The notes beneath the pieces are model-generated. The model was not told where the DNA came from. It did not search any database and worked only from the letters and a program-made list of their open reading frames with translations. Below, in pieces: positions 16,597 through 24,591 of a DNA stretch of 58,735 nucleotides. Made by a program: the position numbers and the translations under genes. The stretch covers positions 1 to 58,735 of the forward strand of contig JAUPKI010000088.1 of NCBI GenBank assembly GCA_030837545.1, given 5' to 3'. The stretch is from Thermodesulfobacteriota bacterium (GTDB lineage: Bacteria; Desulfobacterota; DSM-4660; Desulfatiglandales; Desulfatiglandaceae). Numbering within the stretch: the first letter of the stretch is position 1; every line of letters starts with the position of its first letter.

Positions 16597-19500
16597 CCTC
16601 GGGTTTCTGTACAGCTTCATGACCATGGGGGTGTTCATCACCTTCCGCGTTCATGATTTTCCGGATATCACGGTGGACGGGAGCTTCACCACCGGCGCCG
16701 CCACAGCGGCAGTTCTGATGATGGCGGGGGTAAACCCGTTTGTGGCCCTCCTCGCGGCATTTGGGGCCGGGGCCGCGGCAGGGAGTGTCACCGCCCTGAT
16801 CCATACCCGTCTCAACATCAACGGTCTGTTGGCCGGAATCCTGGTCATGACCGGTCTTTATTCCATCAATCTTCACATCATGGGCCGGTCCAACATCCCC
16901 CTCCTTAACCAGACCACCCTCTTTACCTATCTCGATAGGGTCAATCCCGGGCTCCACACGGAGGTGTGGATCACTCTCGCTCTTCTGGCGATCATGGGGC
17001 TCTTCTGGTGCCTCATGTCCCTCTTTTTCAGGACCGATATGGGGATCGCCATGCGGGTGACCGGCAACAACCCGGCCATGGCCGCTGCGGCCGGTGTCCA
17101 TGTGGGCCGCATGACCGTGCTCGGGGTGGCCCTGGCAAACGGCCTGGTGGGGGTATCCGGCGGTCTCATCGCCCAGTATCAGGGGTTTGCCGATATCGGC
17201 ATGGGGATCGGAACCATTGTGATCGGGCTGGCCGCGGTGATTATCGGCGAGTCTGTCCTGAGGATGCGCTCCATGGTCGCCATTGTCCTGAGCGTGATCC
17301 TGGGCTCGGTGATCTTTAGACTGATGATCGCTGTGGCCCTCTATGTGGGCATGAATCCCATTGACCTGAAGCTCCTGACAGCGGCCTTTGTCCTGGTTAC
17401 GCTCATTGTCTCAAAAAGGATTGGGGCCGGCCGCAAGGTGAGAGTCCCTCTGCTCGCACGCTTTTCAAGAATCCTGACAGGGAGGCGAATCACCCTTGCC
17501 CTGGCGGGGATCGGGGCCGTGCTCCTCGGGCTTGGGGTTTTGAAGAGCCATGAGCAGAAACCCTCGGGTCTTTCAAAGGGATGCAAGATCGGAGTCGTCC
17601 AGGTGGCGGATCATGGGCTCTTGAACATCACCCGGGACAGCTTCGTAGAAGAGATGAAGCGCCTGGGCTACAGGGAAGGCGACACCGTCTCGATCATGTG
17701 TGAGAACGCCAACGGCGACCTCCCGACGGTCAATACCATCCTGGATAAGTTCTTGCAGGAGGGTGTAAAGATCGTGATCCCCATCTCCACGGCATGCACC
17801 CAGGCCGCCATCAACAAGGTGAAGGACCGACCCGTGGTGTTCGCCACCGTGGCAAACCCCTTTGTCATCGGGGCCGGCAACTCGGAAACAGACCATCTTC
17901 CCAATGTGACCGGCGTCTACGGGTGGACCCCCATGGACAGGACACTGGAAATCGTGCGCAGGCTCGTTCCGGGCAAACTCACCATCGGGAGCATATGGGA
18001 CCCTGCCCACGCCAATTCCGTGTTCAATGTGGAGAATCTGAAGACTGCCGCGGCCGCATACCAGGACGTGACGTTCGAGGGCGCCACCATCACCGGCTCA
18101 TCCGAGGTCTACGATGCGGCCCGTTCCCTGGTGAACAAAGGGATCGACGCCTTTGTCCTAAGCCCTGACAACATCGTCTACTCGGCCTTTGAATCGGTGG
18201 TCAAGGCGGCCCGATCTAAGAAAATCCCCATATTCATGAGCGACGTGGAGCGGTTGCAGGACGGGGCCCTGGCCACCCTCGGCTATGACTACAGCATCAG
18301 CGGGATCCAGGCGGCCCGTCTAACGGACCGGATCCTGAAAGGGGAGGACCCCGCAAAAATCCCCTTTGAACGCTACCGCAAGGTCACCTTTGGTCTGAAC
18401 CTGAATGCGGCAAAGGAACTGAAGATCGCCATCCCGGACGACCTCCTGACCCAGGCTACCCAGGTATATGGCGACCAGAGACCGGGGCATAAAAGGAGGT
18501 CCCGCATCGGCGTGGTCCAGTTCGCCCTGGAGCCTAATGTGGAACTCTGCAAGGAGGGGATCCTCAAGGCCCTAACAGACAACGGGTATGTGGATGGAGA
18601 AAATATAGAGATCGTCTACAAAAACGCCCAGGCCGACTTCTCCATGATCAATGCCATTATCCAGGATTTTATTCGGCGGAAGGTGGATATCATCGTCCCC
18701 CTGTCCACGCCCTGCGTTCAGGCGGCCGTTCAACTGGGAGGGAAGGCACCCGGCACCAAGGTGGTATTTACCTACATCTACGACCCTTACCGGATCGGCG
18801 CGGCCCAGTCCCCGGACGACCATCTCCCCAATATGACCGGCGTCAGTTGCCCGCCGCCTATAGAAGAGATGCTCGCTCTCATCAAGGAGATGTTCCCTGA
18901 CAGGAAGAAGGTCGGCATCGTCTGGAACAGCTCCGAGGCCAATTCCGAGGCGACCCTGTTCAAGATAAGGCCGTATTCATTGAAAATCGGCCTTCAGATC
19001 ATCGAGGCCACTGTGACAGGTCCAGGAGAGGTGCTGGACGCCTCCCGGTCTCTGATTGTCAAGGGGGCGCAGGTCTTTTTGAATGGAGGCGACAATACCC
19101 TGAATGTCAGTTTTGACAGTTTTGCCAAGGTGGCGGACGAGAACGGAATTCCTCTGTTCTCGGTGGATTCCGAACTGATCGATAAGTCCTTGGTCGCCTT
19201 TGGACCCGATTACTACCAGACCGGTTATGACGGGGGAACCTATCTGGCCCGTGTCCTGAACGGTGAAAGCACGGCAGACCTTCCCATCTATGCCACAGAA
19301 AAGACCTCTTTTGTTATTAATGGCGATACGGCCGCGAGGCACGGATTCAAGATCGACAAAGAGATCTTGAAACGGGCAGACAAGGTCATCGGGCAACAGG
19401 AGGAGTCCTCCCATTCGGTCGGGAAACCGGAAAAGCGAATCGCCCTCTTTATGTTCAGCGATAACGAGGCCCTAACAGAAACGGCCCGGGGGGTCCGGGA

Positions 19501-20329
19501 TCAACTGGAAAAGAGCGGTATCCTCAAGGCGCACAACATGATCGTGGACCAGAAGAGCGCCCAGAACGAGTTTTACCTGGCCCAGTCCATTGCCCAGGAT
19601 ATTGTGCGGCAGGATTACGGCTTGGTCATTACCCTCTCCACCCCCATCCTGCAGATCATGGCCCGGGCCAATCAAACCACCCCGCATGTCTTTGGGGCGG
19701 TGACTGATCCTTATCATACCGGCGTTGCCACAGGTCCGCTCGATCATCCGCCCAACCTCACCGGCGTGGCCACCAGCGAGCCGGTTGAGACCACCATCCA
19801 GGCCATGCGGGAGGTCCTCCCCGATGCAAGGCGCATCGGCATGATCTGGAACCCGGCCGAGGCCTGTTCCGAGGTGTGCACCCTCAAGGCCCGAAAGGCG
19901 GCAGCGGCTCATGGATTTGAACTGATCGAATCCACCGTCAGCGGCCCTGCCGAGATCCACGACGCGCTCCGGTCGCTCTTGAGCCGGGAGATCGATATCT
20001 TTTACACCTCGGGGGACAACACGGTGGCATCGGTCCAGAAAACCATTATCCAGATCCTGAGGAAAGAGAAGATCCCCTGCTTCACCAATATTCTCTCTGA
20101 TGTGGAATCCGGCGCACTGGTATCCATCGGCGCTGATTTCTATGAGGTGGGGCAGGAAATCGCGCGGTTGGCAGCCCGGGTCATCGCCGGTGAGAGCCCA
20201 CAGGATATCCAGATCGAGGACTTTAGACCTGAGAAGATATGGGTCAATGCCGACATCGCAGAGGAATACGGCATCCGGTTCCCCCAGGACTTCCTAAACC
20301 GGGCCGAACGGGTCATTAGAACGCCATGA
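16571..20329 (+). CDS. Fused ABC permease with three tandem substrate-binding domains
   Basis: 1252 aa from a GTG at 16571 with GGAGAG directly upstream. Residues 1 to about 290 are a TrpY/COG4120-type ABC permease: LNLGFLYSFMTMGVFITFRV, DITVDGSFTTGAA, the cytoplasmic loop RVTGNNPAMAAAAGVHVG and GIGTIVIGLAAVIIGESV. An extra hydrophobic helix at about 306-324 precedes three complete PF04392-type substrate-binding domains: about 336-635 (IGVVQVADH), 643-940 (IGVVQFALE) and 955-1250 (IALFMFSDN). Each repeats a TGV motif (LPNVTGV, LPNMTGV, PPNLTGV) and a WDPAHANS-like motif (WNSSEANS, WNPAEACS). Normally the binding protein is a separate lipoprotein. Related three-gene systems transport tryptophan or tyrosine in Firmicutes. 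The ATPase gene follows with an ATGA overlap. The ligand is unknown. Confidence 0.93.
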   Translation: MELWIGALNLGFLYSFMTMGVFITFRVHDFPDITVDGSFTTGAATAAVLMMAGVNPFVALLAAFGAGAAAGSVTALIHTRLNINGLLAGILVMTGLYSINLHIMGRSNIPLLNQTTLFTYLDRVNPGLHTEVWITLALLAIMGLFWCLMSLFFRTDMGIAMRVTGNNPAMAAAAGVHVGRMTVLGVALANGLVGVSGGLIAQYQGFADIGMGIGTIVIGLAAVIIGESVLRMRSMVAIVLSVILGSVIFRLMIAVALYVGMNPIDLKLLTAAFVLVTLIVSKRIGAGRKVRVPLLARFSRILTGRRITLALAGIGAVLLGLGVLKSHEQKPSGLSKGCKIGVVQVADHGLLNITRDSFVEEMKRLGYREGDTVSIMCENANGDLPTVNTILDKFLQEGVKIVIPISTACTQAAINKVKDRPVVFATVANPFVIGAGNSETDHLPNVTGVYGWTPMDRTLEIVRRLVPGKLTIGSIWDPAHANSVFNVENLKTAAAAYQDVTFEGATITGSSEVYDAARSLVNKGIDAFVLSPDNIVYSAFESVVKAARSKKIPIFMSDVERLQDGALATLGYDYSISGIQAARLTDRILKGEDPAKIPFERYRKVTFGLNLNAAKELKIAIPDDLLTQATQVYGDQRPGHKRRSRIGVVQFALEPNVELCKEGILKALTDNGYVDGENIEIVYKNAQADFSMINAIIQDFIRRKVDIIVPLSTPCVQAAVQLGGKAPGTKVVFTYIYDPYRIGAAQSPDDHLPNMTGVSCPPPIEEMLALIKEMFPDRKKVGIVWNSSEANSEATLFKIRPYSLKIGLQIIEATVTGPGEVLDASRSLIVKGAQVFLNGGDNTLNVSFDSFAKVADENGIPLFSVDSELIDKSLVAFGPDYYQTGYDGGTYLARVLNGESTADLPIYATEKTSFVINGDTAARHGFKIDKEILKRADKVIGQQEESSHSVGKPEKRIALFMFSDNEALTETARGVRDQLEKSGILKAHNMIVDQKSAQNEFYLAQSIAQDIVRQDYGLVITLSTPILQIMARANQTTPHVFGAVTDPYHTGVATGPLDHPPNLTGVATSEPVETTIQAMREVLPDARRIGMIWNPAEACSEVCTLKARKAAAAHGFELIESTVSGPAEIHDALRSLLSREIDIFYTSGDNTVASVQKTIIQILRKEKIPCFTNILSDVESGALVSIGADFYEVGQEIARLAARVIAGESPQDIQIEDFRPEKIWVNADIAEEYGIRFPQDFLNRAERVIRTP

Positions 20330-21156
20330 TACAGATTACGGATTTTCACAAGAGATTTAATGCCGGGACCATCAATGAGGTCTATGCCCTGAAGGGGATC
20401 GACCTTCACGTGCACACAGGCGATTTCATCACCATCATCGGCACCAACGGGTCGGGCAAGTCCACGCTCCTCAATGCGGTAGCCGGCGCATTTCTGCCGG
20501 ACGTGGGCGCCATCGCGATCGCCGGAAAAGACGTCACTTTCGAGAGGGATTTTGAGAGGGCCAGATATATCTCCCGGGTCTTCCAGAACCCCTACACCGG
20601 TACGGCCCCCGGCATGACCATCGCCGAAAACCTGCTGATGGCCAACCTGAGAGGGAGGGCGCATTACCCGCGGATCAGCCTCAACAAGAAGCTCATGACC
20701 CAATTTGAAAAAGAGGTCTCCCTGCTGGAGATGCAGTTGGAGACGCGTCTGGACGACGTGATTGGGACCCTGTCAGGGGGGCAGCGGCAGGCCCTGACCC
20801 TCCTCATGGCCGTGATTCGCCAACCCAAGGTCCTCCTGTTGGACGAGCATACCGCTGCCCTGGATCCCAAATCAAGCGCCCAGGTCATTTCATTGACCCG
20901 GCGGTTCATCGAGCAGGGGCAACTGACCACCCTCATGGTGACCCACAGCATGCAGCAGGCCCTTCAACTGGGGACCCGCACCGTGATGATGCACCAGGGA
21001 CGCATCATTGAAGACATCTCAGAGCGAGAAAAGCCAGGCCTGACCGTGGATGATCTCTTAGACAAATTCGCCGAACTGCGCAAGCGCGAGAAGCTAACCG
21101 ACGACATTGTGGAGCAGTTGCGGCGGGAATACCTCATAAGTAATGATTATTGTTGA
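20326..21156 (+). CDS. ABC transporter ATPase (TrpZ/COG1101 type)
   Basis: 276 aa. Walker A GTNGSGKST (about 39-47), signature LSGGQRQALTLLMA, Walker B VLLLDEHTAALD and the switch His in TLMVTHSMQQAL are all present, so it should hydrolyse ATP. The Q-loop region QNPYTGTAPGMTIAENLLMANLR resembles ATPases paired with COG4120 permeases. The usual LDEPT is LDEHT, seen in this subfamily. The ATG overlaps the stop of the permease fusion by four bases (ATGA), so translation is coupled. It energises the fused transporter. Confidence 0.94.
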   Translation: MIQITDFHKRFNAGTINEVYALKGIDLHVHTGDFITIIGTNGSGKSTLLNAVAGAFLPDVGAIAIAGKDVTFERDFERARYISRVFQNPYTGTAPGMTIAENLLMANLRGRAHYPRISLNKKLMTQFEKEVSLLEMQLETRLDDVIGTLSGGQRQALTLLMAVIRQPKVLLLDEHTAALDPKSSAQVISLTRRFIEQGQLTTLMVTHSMQQALQLGTRTVMMHQGRIIEDISEREKPGLTVDDLLDKFAELRKREKLTDDIVEQLRREYLISNDYC

Positions 21157-21229
21157 TTGTCGATTGATGATTGCAGTGAGCAACGGCCCAACGACTCAAA
21201 CCTCTGAAGAACTGAATGACATGTGAACT

Positions 21230-22138
21230 TCAGAAGGCCTCGTACCTTTCGAGCTCCCTTTCAACCGCTTCTATCTCCTCTTCAAGTGCCTCGATGGCCA
21301 AGATCTGATGGGACCTGACAGAATGGGCCGGAAGTGCCGCTTCACGGTCTTTGAGATCTGAACGGAGTTTCTCAAGCCTTCTCATCAGCTTTTCCTTTTC
21401 CCCTTGAAGTTCCATTTCCGCCCTCCTCACTTCTTCAACAAAGCGTTTTACCTTCTGAAAGTCCTTTTGAAACCGGACCGGGTCCCCGGTATCCACCATT
21501 TGGTTGGTCTGGGTGCAGCTATCGGCCCCCGCGGGACGGACCTCCGTGACGGCGTCATAGACGTTTTCCGGAGACAGCCCCCCTGCCAGAATGACGGGAA
21601 GCCGGCTCTCGCGTACCAGGGCCCGGGCCATTTCCCGGTCGGCCAACTCACCGGTAATCCCGATGTATCCCTCCTCTGGGGCATTGCTTACCCAGGTGTC
21701 GATCAGGAAGATATCGCTGGAATCGTGCAGCATGCGGGCGATCTCGAGGGAGGGAAAGTCTGGCGCCGCGGCCTCTCTGGGAACGGGAATGGACCGGATG
21801 ATCCCCACGTCGTGGAATTCCTTTTTCAACTCTGACTGAAATTGGACGAATTTTTCCACGTCTACCAAGTTGCCTTCGTCATCCGTGAGGCTGTCGCAGA
21901 AATGGATGAAATCCGGCTGATAATAATCAATCACCCGGCTTGTTGCATCGCTGTCGTGAAAGAGCGGGATCAGACTGCTTTTCACGCCTGAGCCCTGGGA
22001 CAGACGGACTGTTTCCCTGAGCAGCGGGACGCGCCACTGGTCCAGGCTCAGGATCACGCTTCCGATATGGTTGACGCCCAGTTCAATACACGTTTCCGCC
22101 TCCTGCGGCGTCTGGATCTCGTATATTTGAATGATCAT
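21230..22138 (-). CDS. TrpF-like (phosphoribosylanthranilate isomerase fold) protein with coiled-coil tail
   Basis: 302 aa from the ATG at 22138 (AGGAG just upstream). Residues 1 to about 220 follow the TrpF (beta-alpha)8 barrel: LPVILAGGLSPENVYDAV at about 180-197 and VRPAGADS are near-canonical phosphate-binding strands, and the Asp in IFLIDTW (about 147) matches the general-acid Asp. The catalytic Cys of strand 1 (KICGIT in true TrpF) is replaced: IIQIYEIQT has Tyr6 at that place. A charged helical tail (about 232-300, LRSDLKDRE, ALEEEIEAVERELERYE) should form a coiled coil, which TrpF lacks. It is probably not the pathway enzyme. It converges on the transporter above, whose relatives carry tryptophan; a link is speculative. 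Confidence 0.75.
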   Translation of the reverse strand: MIIQIYEIQTPQEAETCIELGVNHIGSVILSLDQWRVPLLRETVRLSQGSGVKSSLIPLFHDSDATSRVIDYYQPDFIHFCDSLTDDEGNLVDVEKFVQFQSELKKEFHDVGIIRSIPVPREAAAPDFPSLEIARMLHDSSDIFLIDTWVSNAPEEGYIGITGELADREMARALVRESRLPVILAGGLSPENVYDAVTEVRPAGADSCTQTNQMVDTGDPVRFQKDFQKVKRFVEEVRRAEMELQGEKEKLMRRLEKLRSDLKDREAALPAHSVRSHQILAIEALEEEIEAVERELERYEAF

Positions 22139-22467
22139 GTGTCTCCTCATCTCAAGGCCTTTTGATATCTCTCACCCGCTCCGCTTGAGCTCACAGGGAT
22201 CACAGAGATAGACCTTAACAGGAATTCATCCTCACGTTTTCAGAGGACCGGTATCGGTAGGGTTAATGGCTGTGTCAAGATGGCTCAAAACAGAGGACCT
22301 GCTCTTATCTTTCAGGGTCATTGTCAAAAGGTGAAGTGGCTGATAGAGACTCCCTTTTCTGAAGGGAAGTGTAGAAGAAACGGACTTGGGGATCAAGAAA
22401 AAATCGGATTGCCTATTCTGACGGTCAACGGGCAGCAGCTATGGATTGCTCGAAGCCAGAATATTCC
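22139..22467. other. Intergenic region, no gene seen
   Basis: It lies between the divergent TrpF-like gene and the TetR gene. A 63-codon open frame at 22280 has no ribosome site or family resemblance, and I see no structured RNA. Confidence 0.5.
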
Positions 22468-22532
22468 TTGACAGGGTGATGAACAACCTTATATTATGAC
22501 GCGCGATTCATTTTTTGTAATGCTGCGTCATA
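22468..22532 (+). promoter_or_regulatory. Promoter and palindromic operator of the TetR-efflux locus
   Basis: TTGACA at 22468-22473, 18 bases, TATTAT at 22492-22497. The perfect 8-bp inverted repeat TATGACGC (22495-22502) and GCGTCATA (22525-22532) overlaps the -10 box and the start region. This is the expected position for autorepression by the TetR protein encoded 48 bases downstream. Confidence 0.55.
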
Positions 22533-22579
22533 TTCACAAACGAGGCAAGGATATCTTGCGGCCCTGGGAGAGTCAACCC

Positions 22580-23203
22580 ATGAAGAACGAGAAGCCTTCA
22601 AGGCGGCAAAGAGAAAAACTGCGGCAGCGCCAGGAGATGCTTGCGGCAGCCCTTGATCTTTTTGCGGAAAAGGGGTACCACAACGTCTCCATGCACGAGA
22701 TCGCTGAAAAGGCCGAGTTCGCCATTGGAACGCTCTACACGGTCTTCCAGAATAAGGAGGATCTCTATAAGGCCCTGGTCCTGGAGGAGTGCGACAGCTT
22801 TGAAGCGGCTTTGGTGCAGGCCATCGAGACGCCGGAAGACGAGATTGAAAAACTCAGAAATTATGTCCGGGTAAAGGGCGACAGGTTTCGCAGCAATCTT
22901 CCATTTATCCGCCTTTTTCTGGCCGAGAGCAAGGGGGCGAGTTTCAATATCCGGGCCGGACTGGATGAGGCCCTGCGGAAACGATACTACGCCTTCCTTG
23001 AAAGACTTGCTTTGATTTTTGAGAATGGCATCAAAAACAGACGGATCAGGAAAATCGCTCCCCCCTATCATCTGGCCGTCGCCCTCGACAGCGTCGTGGA
23101 TGCCTTTCTCCTTCTGTGGCTCGAAGCGCCCGAGCGCCATCCCTACCCGGAAGACCCTGACGCTATTCTGGATATTTTTTTCAAGGGACTGTTGGATCGG
23201 TAA
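22580..23203 (+). CDS. TetR/AcrR-family transcriptional regulator
   Basis: 207 aa from the ATG at 22580 (GGGAGA upstream); the frame is open further up, but that stretch contains the operator. The N-terminal helix-turn-helix is typical: AALDLFAEKGYHNVSMHEIAEKAEFAIGTLYTVFQNKEDLYKAL (shown in parts: FAEKGYHNVSMHEIA, then GTLYTVFQNKEDL). The C-terminal ligand-binding domain is helical. It is followed on the same strand by an RND adaptor and pump, so it probably represses the pump and is released by a pump substrate. The palindrome at 22495-22532 is a likely binding site. Confidence 0.92.
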   Translation: MKNEKPSRRQREKLRQRQEMLAAALDLFAEKGYHNVSMHEIAEKAEFAIGTLYTVFQNKEDLYKALVLEECDSFEAALVQAIETPEDEIEKLRNYVRVKGDRFRSNLPFIRLFLAESKGASFNIRAGLDEALRKRYYAFLERLALIFENGIKNRRIRKIAPPYHLAVALDSVVDAFLLLWLEAPERHPYPEDPDAILDIFFKGLLDR

Positions 23204-23364
23204 TCTGGAGCTGGATACTGGATGGTGGATGAGTGGAGACGGGAATGGGACCTTTTCTGCCTGCTGAACCCTTGGCCCCAGACACTGGATATTCGTTTCA
23301 GGCCGTAATCCTGATGCCTTGCGCCTTGCGCCTAACGCCTTCAGCTATTTTTAGGAGGTCTTTG

Positions 23365-24579
23365 ATGCGACTGAAGAAAAACGGCACGAAATTCTTGGAC
23401 TGGATGATGGCAGCGGCGGTTCTGGCGGGTTTCATCCTGCAGGCCGGGTGCGAAGACGGACACAGTCAGCAGCCCGCGGCGCCCCCTGTCCCCGAGGTGG
23501 CGGTCGTAACAGTCTCTACCCAGGCTGTCCTGCTCACCACCGAATTGCCGGGCCGCACCAGCGCCTACCGCATCGCGGAAATCCGTCCCCAGGTCAGCGG
23601 TCTCATCCAGAAACGTCTCTTTACGGAGGGGGCCGAGGTCAAGGCAGGCGACGTACTCTATCAGATCGATCCCGCTCCCTTTCAGGCGGCCCTCGACAAT
23701 GCAAACGCCTCCCTTGCCAAGGCCGAGGCCAATCTCCCCGCGATCCGTTCCAAGGCCGATCGCTACCGGAAATTAATGGCCTCCAACGCGGTCAGTCAGC
23801 AGGACTATGACGAGCGGGCCGCCGCCCTCGGGCAGGCCGAGGCGGAAGTTGACTACTGGAAGGCATCGGTAAAAACCGCCCGCATCAATCTGGGCTATAC
23901 CCGCATCGTGGCGCCCATCTCCGGCCGCATCGGCCGATCCAATGTGACGGATGGGGCACTGGCAACGGCCTATCAACCCCAGGAACTGACGACCATCCAA
24001 CAGATAGACCCCATTTACGTGGATGTGGCCCAGTCCACCACTGAACTCCAACGATTAAAGCGGAGCCTGGATGCCGGCCGCCTGAAACAGAGCGGAGAGG
24101 ACCGCAAGAAGGTCAACCTCATCCTGCAGGACGGCACGCCGTATCCATTGGAAGGGGCCCTTCAGTTCCGCGACGTCACGGTAGATCCGACAACCGGGTC
24201 CGTTATCCTGCGGGCTATCTTTCCCAATCCAAAGTCTGTCCTCCTGCCGGGCATGTTCGTTCGGGCCGTGGTCCAGGAGGGGATCGCCGACAAGGCCATC
24301 CTGGCGCCTCAGCAGGGGGTGAGCCGCAACCCGAAGGGAGAACCGATCGCCCTGATCGTCGATGAGAACGGAACGGTTCAGCAGCGCAGGCTGACTCTCG
24401 AGCGCGCCATCGGGGACCACTGGTTGGTCACATCGGGCCTTTCGGGGGGAGAACGTCTGATTGTGGAGGGCATGCTCAAGGTCCGACCGGGCATCACCGT
24501 GAAGGTTGTTCCCTTTGAGAGCGGCAAGGCCGAGCCAAAGGGGGGGCAGCCAACCGGAACGAGGGCGGAAACGAAGTAA
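23365..24579 (+). CDS. RND efflux periplasmic adaptor (AcrA/MexA family)
   Basis: 404 aa from the ATG at 23365, which has TTAGGAGG at good spacing; the longer frame upstream has no such site. The N terminus is a lipoprotein signal (VLAGFILQAGC, Cys at about 29), anchoring it to the inner membrane. The family signature TTELPGRTSAYRIAEIRPQVSG, the helical hairpin (NANASLAKAEANLPAIRSKA), the lipoyl/barrel return INLGYTRIVAPISGRIGRS and LLPGMFVRA are visible. It bridges the RND pump to an outer-membrane channel. The pump gene follows 12 bases later. Confidence 0.95.
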   Translation: MRLKKNGTKFLDWMMAAAVLAGFILQAGCEDGHSQQPAAPPVPEVAVVTVSTQAVLLTTELPGRTSAYRIAEIRPQVSGLIQKRLFTEGAEVKAGDVLYQIDPAPFQAALDNANASLAKAEANLPAIRSKADRYRKLMASNAVSQQDYDERAAALGQAEAEVDYWKASVKTARINLGYTRIVAPISGRIGRSNVTDGALATAYQPQELTTIQQIDPIYVDVAQSTTELQRLKRSLDAGRLKQSGEDRKKVNLILQDGTPYPLEGALQFRDVTVDPTTGSVILRAIFPNPKSVLLPGMFVRAVVQEGIADKAILAPQQGVSRNPKGEPIALIVDENGTVQQRRLTLERAIGDHWLVTSGLSGGERLIVEGMLKVRPGITVKVVPFESGKAEPKGGQPTGTRAETK

Positions 24580-24591
24580 CGGAGGGGTCTG

